DNA of 64,000 nucleotides from contig NC_134681.1 of NCBI RefSeq assembly GCF_024713945.1, positions 1,178,001 to 1,242,000 on the forward strand. Reading direction: 5' to 3'. The position numbers were made by a program, and so were the translations under genes. The notes under the pieces are model-generated. The model ran no database searches. It was not told the origin of the DNA and was given only the letters and a program-made list of their open reading frames with translations. How positions within the stretch are numbered: the stretch's first letter is position 1; each line of letters opens with the position of its first letter. This DNA is from Dermatophagoides farinae (Eukaryota; Arthropoda; Arachnida; Sarcoptiformes; Pyroglyphidae). Shown here one piece after another: positions 50,141 to 63,339 of this stretch.

Positions 50141-50626
50141 TCAAATATATTGATTACAATAATATGATGATTTTATTTGTGATGTTTCTTCTGATTCACG
50201 TAATAGTCGTATAAAATCATTAACATTAACACCTTTACAATTGGATTGTTGCATAAAAAATCTATATGGTATACGATTCAATGGATCCAAATGATCCAAT
50301 GAATCAATTGGCCTACCAAATCCTAATGCCAATAGAATTTGTTCAGGATTTTCACGTCTTGATTCTAATAATGATTCAATACTTGAATAACTTGAACAAG
50401 ATGAATCGGAATTAATACTACTAAATAATTGATTCGATAATGATAATCGTTTTATTCGTTGATTTACACAATGTGGATGATGATGATGATGATTATTATA
50501 ATCAAAATTTATCATCAAATTCGATGATGATGATGATGGTGTGATTGAATTGCAACAATTACATTGCAATATTGAATCATTATTATTGACTGTATTGATG
50601 ATAATATTTTCATTATTCATAATCAT
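50141..50626 (-). CDS. Short protein with a KRAP/TESPA1-type IP3-receptor-interacting domain
   Basis: A single open frame of 161 residues starting at ATG 50626. The first half is Asn/Ser/His-rich. Residues about 83-150 look like the IP3R-interacting domain of the ITPRID (SSFA2/KRAP) and TESPA1 proteins: a Ser-rich lead (SIESLLESR), then ENPEQILLALGFGRP, then NRIPYRFF, then KGVNVNDFIRLL. In vertebrates this domain anchors IP3 receptors to the cytoskeleton or signalling complexes and occurs in much longer proteins. Here the frame stops about 15 residues after the domain. A weak donor (TATT|GTAATC) lies just before the stop, so further 3' exons are possible, but none was seen. The family call rests on pattern memory. 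No close neighbour suggests a shared pathway. Confidence 0.58.
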   Translation of the reverse strand: MIMNNENIIINTVNNNDSILQCNCCNSITPSSSSSNLMINFDYNNHHHHHPHCVNQRIKRLSLSNQLFSSINSDSSCSSYSSIESLLESRRENPEQILLALGFGRPIDSLDHLDPLNRIPYRFFMQQSNCKGVNVNDFIRLLRESEETSQIKSSYYCNQYI

Positions 50627-52641
50627 TATTTAAAATTGTCGATCCAAATCTTTTTTTTTCTCTTGTCATTCACCTAAACACATTCAATTGTTTGTAACGT
50701 GAACCAGAAAAAAAAACAAAAAAAAAAATTCAAATATTTGATTAACATCCACACACACACACACACACACAGAAAAAACTATAGCAACTCTTTTTCTTTT
50801 TTATTCGGTTGCCGAGTGCAACAAACAAACAAACAAACAAACACATGCATGCATGCACAAGCATCAATATTGATAGGAAGCTGTATGAATATTGTTGTTG
50901 TTGTTTTTTGTATTTCCTAATTTTTCTCGATGGACAATTTTCTGTCTGTTTTTTGTTGTTGTTGTTGTTGTTGTTGAAAATGGTTATTGATGTGTGTGTG
51001 TGTGACAAAACTAGGAAACAAATGACATTATGATGATGATGATGATGATTGTACATGTGAAATGTAAATGATTTTTTTTTAGCATCCATGTATGCGTGTG
51101 TGTGTGTGTGTGTCTGTGTGTCTGTGTACATTAAAAATTAATATAATTACCATATCGATATCGATATATAGATCCAGGAAAAAAATTGAGATTTTTTTTT
51201 CTGTTTTGTTTTGTTTTGTTTTCAATGTTCACTTTAATTAAAAAAAAAGTTGATAAAATATGAATATCATTGACGTTGTTAATTGTCAATGGAATAAATC
51301 GTGATTGTATGGCTATTCGGATAATTTGATGGTTCAACATTTATGTTCGGGAAAAAAAAAATGATGATGGTGATTGATTCTCAGAACGACCACCGGATCA
51401 TTTGTTTGAGTTTATTTTTTATTTTGATTTTGTTTTGTTCATTCAACATATATGTTTCTTTAACAGATGATGACAAGAAAAGAGTGAGTGAGAGAGTAAA
51501 AAAGAAATGAAATTTTTTTTTTGTTTGTTTGATTAAACATCAAAAAAAATATAGCCATGACTTTGTGATGTGTTTGTGTGTGTGTGTGTAAAGCAAGTGG
51601 TTAGTTACAAACACACACACACACACACGTTTCTCATTGCTGATAATGATGTTTCATGTCATTTTCATGGTGATTGCAAGGTTTCAAAAAAAAAAATTTT
51701 TTTTTTCGAAATAATCCATGAAAAGATCAAAGCTACAACTTTAGTTTTATTTTTGTAGACAATTGTAGATTCTATTGGGCATCGAATGGAATTGAACCAG
51801 AAAAAAACGAAATGTAGTGAGGATGGATTTTGATTGTATATATATTTATATTGGCTACTGGTTGGTTGGTTGTTATGGAAATTTTTTGTTTTCTTTACCC
51901 AACCTTTTTTCATTGTTTGTTTCATGCTCTTCCTATCATCATCATATTTATTATATTAACCACTAATTCAATGACAATATTGAATGACAAATTGACTTTT
52001 GTTTATTATCAATGATATGTAAATATATTGGTCTGGGATTGGGGGGAAGGGGAGGAAGAGAGAAAGAGAAAAATCGGTGTTGTCAACTTGGAAATTTCTG
52101 TTTAAATCTAGTACAAGTGTGTGTGTGTGCGCAAATTTACATGTCATAAATATGTCAAGATCCATAGACATAAAATGATGATGATGATGATGATGATGAT
52201 TGTATAATCCATTGCCTATGGAGAAAATTAATTATCCATTAATGATTGATTGATAATAAAAAAAGAAAAAAAATGATCATTTGAATTATGAAACACAATG
52301 ATGATCAGTCATAAATAATAATAATAATTAACGATGATGATGAACAACAACAACAAAAAAACAATAAAATGATCAAGGTCAATGTCGATCGATATAATTC
52401 AAATATATACCCGATAGAATCAATCAATCAATCAATCAATCGATCGAATGATTTTTTTTTAAAAATTCAGAGAAAAAAAATTTTTATTTTCTTTTTTTAA
52501 ATATCAAAAGTTTGGTCCCAAGTTTCGTGGATAGGAAAATTTTCATTTTATTTTGTTTTCTTTTCAAAAAAAAGAGAAAAAAAAACTTTTCGGAAATGAA
52601 AAAAAAAATAATTCCGGATGTTCATTATATCAATCTATCTA
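50627..52641. other. Intergenic, microsatellite-rich
   Basis: No gene supported. It contains CA/GT runs (50750-50770, 50994-51004, 51097-51112, 51573-51588, 51608-51628), AAAC-type and TGCA tracts, GAT runs (52174-52200) and a CAAT/GATC run at 52420-52445. It covers the promoter of the IP3R-domain gene and the 3' UTR of UGDH. Confidence 0.55.
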
Positions 52642-54391
52642 TTATAATTTGGTTCCATTGAACCAATTTTTTTTATGATTCGATTGGCGGCCAATTTTTT
52701 CCACATGAAATCCAATCATTTCTAATTGTCTAACATTGATTAGATTACGTCCATCGAATATAAATGCCGGTTTCATCATTAATGAATACATTTTTTCATA
52801 ATTCAATTCCTATGAAATTCAAAAGAAAAAAAAATTAAAAATTAAAAATGATCATCATTTACTCAAATTGATCCTGGAAAAAAACCTTGAATTCATTCCA
52901 TTCGGTACAGATAACGATTGCGTGTGCATCGGTCGACGCAATATACGGTGATTCGACCACTTCAACATAATCCTCTAAACATTTATTGCCATCCGGTATA
53001 TTTAGATCGGAAATATTTAAATCTCTATATATTATGAATGGAAAGTAGAAAAAAAATCAATTTTTCCGATGAAAAAAAAACATTCATATTTTTTTTCCCA
53101 AACAACTTACGCATAGATTTGTTCTTTCAATACTTTTGGATCATAAATAGCTAATTGTGCGCCCTCTTCTAGCAAATGTTTACATACTAATTTAGCCGGT
53201 GATTCACGTGTATCACCAGTATTGGCTTTAAAAGCAAAACCTAATATTGCAATACGTTTACCGGTAATTGTATTGAACATACATTCAGTTATACGTAAAG
53301 CAAAACGTCTTTTCTGATAATCATTCATAGCGATAATCTAAATGGAAAGAAGAATTAAAAAAAATCAAACATAATTCACGACAAAAAAAAAATGAAAATA
53401 CCTGATGCCAATAATCAGCAACTTCTGGTAGTTTAAGATATTCACATAAATAAACCAAATTAAGTACATCTTTCTGGAAACAACTGCCACCAAAACCAAT
53501 ACTAGCCTGTAGATATTTTGGTCCAATTCTTGAATCTGATCCAATTGCATTGGCCACTTCATTAACATCGGCACCAGTTGCTTCACATAATGACGATATG
53601 GCATTTATCGATGAAATTCGTTGAGCCAGAAATGCATTCGCAGCCAATTTTGATAATTCCGATGACCATGTATTAGTGCGGATAATTTTCTCATTCGGTA
53701 TCCAATTCTGATAGATTTCACATAATTTTTCCACTGCAATCTGTGCATCCATTGTTTCATTGCCGCCAATTAGTATACGATCCGGATTAATCAGATCATT
53801 GATTGCTGTACCTTCGGCCAGAAATTCTGGATTCGATAATACTTCGAAATGTACGCCGGATTTTTTATTCGCACCAAGAATTCGATTAATACTTTCGGCT
53901 GCACGTACAGGTACCGTACTTTTTTCCACAACAATTTTACTATCATCGGCTGATCTGGCAATTAAACGTGATACATGTTCTAAATTCTTCAAATCGGCTG
54001 CTTTTCCTTTACCGAAACCAAAATTTTTCGTTGGTGTATTGACAGAAATGAATATTAATTCAGCTTGTGAAATTTCTTTTTCAACTTGAACAGAGAAAAA
54101 TAGATTTCTATTTCGACATTCTTTAACAATTTCATCAAGTTGAGGCTGTTGAAAGTAATCATAGAATCAAAATTAATAATAATAAAGATCATATATATTT
54201 ATCTCATCTCATACCTCATATATTGGTAATTGATCAGAATTCCAAAGTTCAATTCGTTTTGGATTCGAATCGACTACACAAACTCTAATCTGTGGACACA
54301 TACGAGCAATGACAGCACATGTTGGTCCACCAACATAACCAGCACCAATACAACAGATTTTTGTCACTTTTTGATTACGCAAATGTTCCAT
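52642..54391 (-). CDS. sgl/UGDH: UDP-glucose 6-dehydrogenase
   Basis: Five exons join in phase: 54391-54215, 54145-53402, 53337-53111, 53024-52886 and 52809-52642, 484 residues, close to the usual length of about 476-494. The start was chosen at [14 protein letters not shown] because family members begin a few residues before the Rossmann strand. Motifs: NAD-binding [55 protein letters not shown], catalytic Cys in [10 protein letters not shown] (about residue 281), [17 protein letters not shown] and the C-terminal FIFDGRN. The enzyme oxidises UDP-glucose to UDP-glucuronate with two NAD+ in the cytosol, supplying precursors for heparan and chondroitin sulfate chains; the Drosophila orthologue is sugarless. 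All key residues are present and the gene looks functional. A 5' untranslated intron is likely upstream. Confidence 0.96.
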
Positions 54392-54888
54392 TTGTTCAAT
54401 AATACTATCTGATGATGATGATAATAATAATGACGATGATAATAATACTAAATCAAAATGGAAAGATAAAAAAAACGACATGAAATTAAAAATTTAGAAT
54501 CGAAAACAAAAAATACCACATACCTGTTGATGTATAATCAAAAAAAAAGGCAAAATGGTGTTGCTTAAAGAGTGAATTTTTTTTTCTTTTTCAAGTGCAT
54601 ATATATAATTACAACAGACAAGGTTTATAGACACTATGGAATGTGTTCAATCAAAAAAAAAAAAAAAAAAAAAATGATCGAAGTATTGCTTTGCCGCCTA
54701 TCAGAAAAGTTCGATATGCAGTGATTTTTTTCTTTTTCTTTTTTTTTTTGATTACAAGGCACAATGACCGTTGATGTATATCATAACATATGAATGTGTT
54801 TTTTTTAAGCTCGAAATTTTAGGTTGTAAAACTGGAATGTATGAAAACAAAAAAAAAAAAAAAAAACGAAAAAACAAAATTTCATTAC

Positions 54889-54966
54889 CTCCTCCTACTA
54901 CTGCTGCTTTCGATGATGCTGATGCTGTTTGATGGGGGGAGGGAGCACTGTGAATCCACTGAGATT
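54889..54966 (-). other. Candidate upstream (5' untranslated) exon of UGDH
   Basis: A 78-nt segment with a good acceptor (TTTCTTTCATCAG) and donor (GAG|GTAATG) and unusually balanced base composition. It lies 0.5 kb upstream of the UGDH start on the same strand. It has no ATG, so it would be non-coding or part of an alternative N-terminus. A second donor-like end (CAACAG|GTATGT, about 54523) suggests another 5' exon. Confidence 0.35.
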
Positions 54967-55313
54967 CTGATGAAAGAAAAACATTAATATTGGCAACAAA
55001 CAAAAAAAAAAAAGAAAAGAAAAAGAAAACAAGCAAGGAAAAAAATAAACTCTCCGTCAGATTTATATAGAGAAAAATTTGTGTGTGTTTCATTTCGACA
55101 AAAAAAAAAAATTTTTTTTGTTTCCATTTCGATGACAAACATGAACGATTTATGAGATGATTATTGAATTGTAGGAAACAAACAAAACAAAAAAAAATAA
55201 AATAATTATCATTTCATATGATCACAAAAAAGCTGTATTTTTTTTTTGTTTTTGACTATAATCCCGGATAAACACGAGTTAGTGAAAAAAAAAAAAAATA
55301 CAAAAATGTCAAT

Positions 55314-55339
55314 CACACACACACACACACACACACACA
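55314..55339. repeat. (CA)n microsatellite
   Basis: Pure CA run upstream of UGDH. Confidence 0.9.
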
Positions 55340-58300
55340 TTTTTCTCATCTAGCTTTTTTTTTTTTTTTTTTGATTCAAAATTTGACAATTATTTTGTCG
55401 CTTTCAAAGATAAAAATCATGATAATTCCAATTTAATTGGCGATTTAATGTGTGATGTGATTTTTTTTTCTGTTCATCAATTATTTGGCCGATAAATATG
55501 TACATTTTTTGTTGTTGTTGTTGTTGTTGTTGTTTTTGTTGTGATTTTTTTGTTGTTGTTCGCTTGTCAAATATGGCTAATAATTTTTTTTCTGTATAGA
55601 ATGTGAAATTTTGAAAATCACTAGATTTCAGATTCATAGAAAAAGAGAGAGAGAGAATATTATATTAGAATCCGGTTTGTGCATATTATTATTTGTCGCA
55701 ATCACATGACCATTCATTATTAATAATTGGTGATGTATGTGTACATCATTTGTTTATCGTTAATCATTATCATCATCATCATAAAATGTTGCAAAAATTT
55801 TTGCAAAAATAGGCAATATTTTAAATTCTGGATTTGGATCACAACATCTCACATATTATTATGTCGTTAGTGTAGTTTATTTTTTTGCTTGATAATAATC
55901 ATCACATCATAAGCTTTTTTATCATCTAAACATAGCTTGTCATTTTTATGACAACAAACAATAACAACAACAACAACAACAACAACAAATAAGTAAAGTT
56001 CATCCAAAAGAAAAAAAAATTAAATGAAAGAAAACCAATTTTTTTTGACATTTGTTACACACACATGTTGGTGGTTGATAATTTGGCATTGACATTTCTC
56101 AATTTTCATTTTACATACCTTTCCCTTTCTAATATCACTTTCTTTATCTGGTGATGGATTTTTTTTTTCTTTTTTTTTTGCTTGCAATCTCTATCACACG
56201 GATAAATGATTAGGTAATCACAAAATATATTATTATAGTTGATGATGATTGTAATCAATCATCACCATCATCATGATGATAATGAAACAACGATGATACA
56301 TATATCATCATGGTAATATACAATTGAAGAGCAAGCAATTTAACCAATTTTATACGATGCACACACACACACACACACTCGACATTGTATGAATCAAACG
56401 ATTCTTTGTTTTTATTATTATTATTATATTGTCATCATTTGGAAATAATTCGGTCAGAAAAAGAAAAAAAAATTAAAAAGATAAACCAAATTCATTTTCT
56501 AATATAGAAAATGAAATTCAAAATTCCATCATTATTATATAGTTACATTTTTTTTAGCTATTCATACAGGATTCGTCTATATATTTATATCATGTGATTA
56601 ATATCAAAATTTTCAATTCCATACATTTTCTTCATATTTTCCCAAAAAAAAAAATTCTATAGAATCCACCACGTGCGATATGAGCATCATTCATTACGCA
56701 TCGCTTTCATACTCATTTTTTCTCGATATTATTGTTGCTGCTACTACTACTACTACTACTACTAGTACTACTACTACTGCCGTACACAAACTCAAAATTT
56801 TTCGAAAACACCTACAATTCATTCATAATACGAGCATTTCGAAAATGTCAAATTCCAACCAGAAAAACCAGAACCAGATATTATTGTCAAATTCCTACTA
56901 CTACTACCACTGGTCCGTTGATCCAAATAAAATGAAAAAAAAAATCCAGGAGAAAATCGGGCAATAGAAAATTTCATAACCAAAGTATTAGCAACAAACA
57001 AACAAAAAAAAAATTACGCATTATCATATGATATGTAAAAATAGTAGTGGTATGCCGAAAAGAACGGAAAAGAAGGGTAAAAATTTTATGAAACGTAAGT
57101 AGCGCAAATTTAGAGGGGAAGCATTTACAAAAATTTTGTTGTTAGTTTGAAAATGAAATTCTTACTTTCGCTATACATTTCTCATCCTCAAATGAAGAGG
57201 CTAATTTTTTTCTCTATGTATTGATGAGTAAGTTGAAAAACAAACAAAAAAAAAATAAAAATAAAAAATGAAAATTACATTGGGTCCTACCACTTACCAC
57301 CACCAATACAATACGATTGATGATAGAATATATTAACCATAAAATAGAAATTCTTGCCAAAACAAAACAAAAACGATTCTATAGACTAACCACGATAAAA
57401 AAAAGCAAGTAAGTATGTTATAAAACAAAACAAAACAAAAAAAAATTCTTCAAGTTCCAGAATCGAACCATATTTTGGAATCATTGTTATGTGGATGTTA
57501 CTATAGTACATCATCATACATTCATACATACGTAACCTCGATATTTGAAAGAATATTCTTTGAGCTTATATAAAATCACTTTTTATTCATCTACTGCTGC
57601 TTCTGCCGCTGCTGCTGCTGCGGATATTCAGAATTATTATTTCATTCGTTTTGGAAATTTTCTAATAATTTAAATGTTTCGCAATAATCATTGTCATCAT
57701 TATCAACATTCACATCCATCCAATCATTTCATTCATTCATAAAAAAATAACACAACAAAACAATACAATTGAAACAAGAAAAAAAAATTCTATTGTGATA
57801 GACGAATATTCTCTAACAATTTGTTTTTTTTTTCTCTCTCTCTCTCTCTATCTCTTGTTTGTGTGTATAGAAAAAAGAAGAAGAAGAATTATCCATTGTA
57901 TTCCAAGGACCTGAATCGATATCATCATCATCATCATCATCATTATTATTATTATCAAATCTAGTCGTTGAAAGATAAATCGAATATAAAGCTTCATCAC
58001 CATCATCATTATTGTTTCATTCTTCATCTATCTATATATAAATACCGTATTCTTTGTGCATACACTTAAACTCAAATCCAGAATCATTCTTGAATTATTC
58101 TAATCATTGTTCTAATTCGTAAACAAGAAAAGAATAGTTTGTATGTTTAAGATCATATTCGTCTTATTCGTATATTCATCAACATCATTATCATTCAAGT
58201 TGTTGTCGTTTTGAGCTTTATCGTTTTGGCAAAAACAAAAATTTTCTCTAAAAGATTCTAAATTTTTTTTTTATTTGAATCTTTGTATGTTTCAAGTGCT

Positions 58301-60932
58301 TCATATATCATCATTATATCTGCATCGATCCATTTATTTTCCATCCAATATTTGTCCGATACAATAATCGCCAGAATTTGTGTAAAAGAATTTCCTCCAT
58401 TCACGAATTTCAATGTAAGTAAATTTATTATTGTCAGTCAAGATCTAATCTCTATTGTGTGCACATTGTAATTTGTTGCCTACTCTGTAGTACCAACGAA
58501 ATCAATCAAATTGGGAGAGAGAAAAAAAACAAATCGGATTCAATTCCTATTGAGAATTTATAATTATTATTAACAGAACTATTTTTAGTTGAATGAAGTA
58601 AAAAAAAATTGAACGTTGAAGCTTAGCATCATCATTATTACCTTTAACAATTTTTTTTTTCGTATGCATGCTGTGTTTGTAAAACCTATATAATAAGATT
58701 AAACGTAGAATTTTTTAGAATAAAATAAGATGAAATCATCTGAAAATTTGGTACAAATCTTTTCAGCCCACAGACAATAGACAACAGACAATTTAATTGA
58801 AATACGAAAAGTGGTGAAAAATTCAATCTTTTTTCAATTTCTCGTTCTCATTTTTGTAAAACAAAAATAGATTGTCAAATGCGAATGATTTGAATAATTT
58901 TTAAATTTAGCACAAAAATCCTTTTTTCTTTCCTTCTTTCAAAGAATTGATTTTTTTCCCACTGTTTCAATTAGAGAAAATTAAACTGGCAAAAAAAAAA
59001 AAAAAATAGTGATGATAATAATGAATGGAATCGTAAAATTTTTATCATTTTCAATCAATCAATCGGATCAGTTGCATCATTCGCACACACAGAATTAAAG
59101 CGAGAGAGAGATCTAATTATTTCTCGAGATCTGTTAACTGATTATTTCTCACTTTATTATTATTGACTAACTTGATAGCCAAAAAAATTCAAATTGAAAT
59201 TGATTAAATTAATTAACCGAATGGCTATGATAATAATAATGTAAAGTCGAAGAATGAAAGAAAAACAACTGAACAGAAAACAAAACAACAACAACAACAA
59301 CAAAAAAACATGGATAAAAATTCCATCATTTCTTTTTTATCTTTTTTTTTTTATTTATTAACATTGACACTGCATGATTGCTTTTGATGATGATGATGAT
59401 GATGATACCAAATTGTGTATATTGATTGGTTTTTTCTTTATTCTTCTGCTTCTTTTTTTTCCACTTTCATTCATCAATGGAATTTGAAACTTTTTTTTCT
59501 AATTTATTTATATTTCTATTATATTGATGTTGTTGTTTGATCACTACCCGATGGTGGTGATATATATAATAACCGAATATCGATCGTTAAACATCGATCT
59601 ATCTATCTAACAGGTTCGTTTGTTCATATATATATAGCTGTATTATATAAATAAAAATGTAAAAAATGAAAAATGAATGAATGTCGAGAATATTTCTTTT
59701 TTTTTCTTTAATCGATTCTTCATAATAATAATTCGATTTGTTCAAATCTTGAAACGTTTCCAAACCGTTGGACAGAATTTCTTTCATTTTTCTCTCACTT
59801 TTTGTTCAACATTATCGGGAACAATAACAACAACAACATCAACAACCAGAATACAATAATCTGAATGTCTTTTTTTGTGCGTGTGTGTGTGTGTGTGTGC
59901 TTGCTATGTTTGATATATAGAATCGGCCTATTTTTTTCCAATACGCGTTAGTGATGATAAGATTTTTTTTTCTGTTTTCCCTTTTTTTTCTACTGCAAAT
60001 ACGCCCACGCAACGTTCATAAACGAGATTCTCTATTCTGGATTTTTTTTCTGGTATTTCGTGTACATCTCATTATGCCGAAATTCAATTGTGAATTTCTA
60101 ATTCAATGAAAAAAAAAACACTGAAAATTAATTTTATCGTTATGTTATATAATCTATTTGCACTTATGTACATATATGCACGACGTGGAGAATTTTTTTT
60201 TTTTTGCTTCCTGTTTCATACAGAATTTCATTCGTATCCATCAAATTCTTGCGATCAACATTGAATATTAGAAAGTTGCATGGGGTAACTTTTTTCCCTG
60301 TTTTTTTCCACAAGAGGTGGCAAGATTGTACCAAGAATTTTTTTTTTCTTTCACATTTGAGTTTGTCTGATTTTCGTGATAAAACAAGCCAACAAACGAG
60401 GAGAAAAAAAAATTTCCATCATCATCATCAGCAGCTTGTAGTATATGATGGTTATTTTTTCTTCTGATTCTTTCAAACACACTGTGTGTGTGTGTGTCTG
60501 TGTTTTTCATCGGTCGAATATTGATTGTACTTACCATTGAATGAATGGTAACGAAAAAAAAATCCGTAAGGGGGTGTCAATTTCAATGTTTGACCGAAAA
60601 AATAGTCGGGAAAAAAAATTGAAACTGCGCATCACATTTTGATCGTGTTTATTGTAACATTGAGTATTGTAGACCATAGAATATGCCTTGTGGATCATGT
60701 TGTTTTCATTATGAGAAAGACGCGTTCACCAATCTCAATAGTATAGTATAGTATATAATTATAACGGATACATTTTTTTTCTCTCTCTCTCTTTATATAT
60801 ATAATATAATACAGAATCGCTTTGACTTGTATGCTTTTATATTATCATTATTATTATTCTGATTATGAAAACACACGATTTTTTTTTCTCCACGATAACT
60901 TTATTCATTCATTCATTTTTGTTTGTTTTTGT

Positions 60933-60968
60933 GTTTGTTTGTTTGTTTGTTTGTTTGTTCGTTCGTTG
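60933..60968. repeat. (TTTG)n tetranucleotide repeat
   Basis: TTTG units pass into TTCG units upstream of SYAP1. Confidence 0.85.
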
Positions 60969-61682
60969 GTTGATTATCCATTTATTCAAAATATGATGGT
61001 TGTTTTTGTTTGTTATACCTCTCATTGTCGTTGCCGATGATGTGATGATTATGATCCATCTCGACCATTATTTTTATTAAATAATTTTTCAACCATAAAC
61101 ATTAATGAATGTGGTAGAGAGGGAGAGAATATTCTAGGTAAATTTTGTGATACCTAGAATTTTTTTTTTTTTTTTTGGTAATGAAAAATTCTAATTCACC
61201 TTCCCATCCACCATCAGTCAACTCTGAAAAAAAAGTCTGCTTGTTGTTTTGTTTGCTGTCTACATTGGATATCATCTAATCATCTTTAAGCTACTTTTTT
61301 TTCACTCATATTCACTGTGCCGGTACCTTTTTTTTTGTTACTTGAATGAATGAAATTATTAGATCACTCCTATATAGGTAGGCGGTTTGGTCGGTGGAAA
61401 TTTCAATTAAAAATTTTTTTTTCTGCTCCATTATTTGTCTGTTTGTGGTTGTGTGTATGTGTGTGTGTGTGACAGTTTCATTTTTTCCATTTTTTCAATT
61501 TCCTACCTTTTTTTAGTTGTGAATTTGAATTTATTAATTAATTTTTTCTTTTTATTTTTCTCTCATCAAAACAAAAATTTCAAAATGTCATTTCATCTCT
61601 TTCGTTATAAATAATTTAAAGTGGTTGGCTTTTTTTGAACATTTTTTATTATTATTATTGTCATTTTTTTTCGAGAAAAAAA

Positions 61683-63237
61683 ATGGATTTTTTCTCCAAC
61701 ATTCTCAAGAATACAGTGAATAAAGCCGAAACATTGGGTAAAGCAGCAACGGCTGCTGTTAATTCTACATTGAATCCAACCGGATCAAATACAACAACAA
61801 CAACAACAACCGGTAATGATGAACAAAATGATAATAATACAACTTATGAACAACAACAACAACAAGAAGATGTCAATAATGTTGATGTCAATTATAGTGA
61901 CGGTAAAATTATCATTATCATCATATATAATCTAAATTTGTTAAATCTAATTCATTCATTTATTTATTTATTTATTTATTCATTCAATTAGATCAAACAT
62001 ATACGACAACAGCAGCAGCATATGCTACTGAAGAATTGTTGAATATGGATGAAAAATCATCGGCTGCTGCATTCAATTATGCTGAAACATCACAAAAAGC
62101 CATTGAATCGGCCAAATATTTTGGAAGTAAATAAATACATTGTTTTTTTTCTTAATTTTTCTTTTGATTAATTAATAATTTCTTTTTTTTTCAATATCAC
62201 GTCATTAGATTTCATTGCAAATGTAGCAAGTAAAGCTGGACAAACAGTAACGGCAACAGCAAAACAATTGAAAAGTACAGTGGAAAATGTTGGCCTAATG
62301 CAAGATTTTACCAAAGAACAGCAAGAATTTATTAAAGAACATGGTGGTAAAACTGATTTGGCTGAACCACCATGGATTGGTTGTGATGATGAAGAAAAAG
62401 TTAAAGTGGAAATATTAAGCCTTTCACAGGATAAACGAAATTTTGTTCGTAGTCCACCGGCTGGTGTTGAATTTCCATTCGATATGAATGATTCGTATCC
62501 GGTTGCATTGGCATTATTACGTGAAGATCCTGAGCTTGCTAAAATGCGATACGAAATTGTTCCTAAATTGTAAATGAATTTTTTTTTGCCAAATTTTAAT
62601 CTTTTTTCTTATTTAAAAAAAAATCCATTTTTTTTTTCTCACACAGAGTAAATGAGGAAACATTTTGGAAAAATTATTTCTATCGTGTATCGCTCATTAA
62701 ACAGGATCCAAATCTTGCCAGTAATAATTTGGGAATTGGAAATAATGGTAGTGGTGGTGGTGGCGGTGGTGGTACTGGTAAAGCATCTGGTTGGGGTTCA
62801 TCAAAATCATCATCATCTGAAGGACCGGATGATCCAAATGATCAAATTGAAACGATGGGCGAAACTGAATTTATTTCGGATACATTCCAAAATTCCAATA
62901 TATCGGTTGATGATGTACGCCAAGATATGTATAAACTTGGCATTCATACCAATGATGGTATTTAAATACAAAAAAAAAAAATATATGATGATAATATTCA
63001 AAACCAAATATTTCATTCATTTAGAACATATTTATTTATTTGCACCTTTTTTTTGTTTTCTTTTTTTTTTGTTTTTTTGTTTTTTTTTTCATTCAACCTC
63101 TTCAACAAATATTTATAGACATTGATGAAGAACTAGCTAAAGATTTGCAAGAATTTGATTTTGTTTCCAATAATGAAACCGGAAAAGTTGATGATGACGA
63201 AATCAACAGGGAGCTTGCCAATTTCGATATTAAATAA
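61683..63237 (+). CDS. SYAP1: Synapse-associated protein 1 (SYAP1/Sap47), BSD-domain protein
   Basis: Five exons join in phase: 61683-61902, 61992-62126, 62209-62569, 62647-62957 and 63119-63237, 381 residues, near the usual SYAP1 length of about 350. The start MDFFSNILKNTVNKAETLG gives the short amphipathic N-terminus. A TVENVGLMQDFTKEQQEF segment leads to PPWIGC, the usual entry to the BSD region. LSLSQDKRNFVRSPPAGVEF, MRYEIVPKLVNEETFWKNYF and YRVSLIK cover the BSD domain, with its paired Phe-Trp residues. After it come a Gly run, a Ser-rich linker and an acidic end with two DDID/ELAKDL-type short motifs. Sap47 is a presynaptic cytosolic protein in Drosophila that influences plasticity and Akt signalling; the vertebrate protein promotes Akt1 phosphorylation. 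Thr and Gln tracts in exon 1 are lineage-specific low complexity. Confidence 0.92.
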
Positions 63238-63297
63238 AATAAAAAAACCCCAATATTTTCAATCGATGTGACCAAAAACAAAGAAGACCACATACAC

Positions 63298-63339
<42 letters not shown>

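Larger units (their letters stand above)
54967..61682. other. Gene-poor spacer between UGDH and SYAP1
   Basis: No protein-coding exon with recognisable content. It holds a CA run (55314-55339), GTT/CAA tracts (55510-55532, 55963-55988), an ACT run (56740-56776), CTGCTGC (57604-57623), ATC/GAT runs (57921-57944, 59386-59405) and a TTTG run (60933-60968). Divergent promoters of UGDH (left) and SYAP1 (right) must lie at its two ends. A Lys/Arg-rich mini-frame with a strong donor at 57051-57093 is noted in the findings. Confidence 0.55.

Noticed and set aside
54752-55138. 128-residue minus-strand frame overlapping the candidate UGDH 5' exon
   Set aside because: Mostly Phe runs from poly-A/T. Only the 78-nt segment with splice sites is of interest.
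57460-57475. CAGAATCGAACCA, resembling a reversed tRNA T-arm
   Set aside because: No acceptor stem, D-arm or anticodon arm around it.
58283-58471. Possible exon with TTTCAAG acceptor and GTAAGTAA donor
   Set aside because: None of the three frames resembles a protein family or links to a neighbouring exon.
61022-61060. Short non-homopolymeric stretch upstream of SYAP1
   Set aside because: No splice sites or start context, and the possible peptide is too short to judge.
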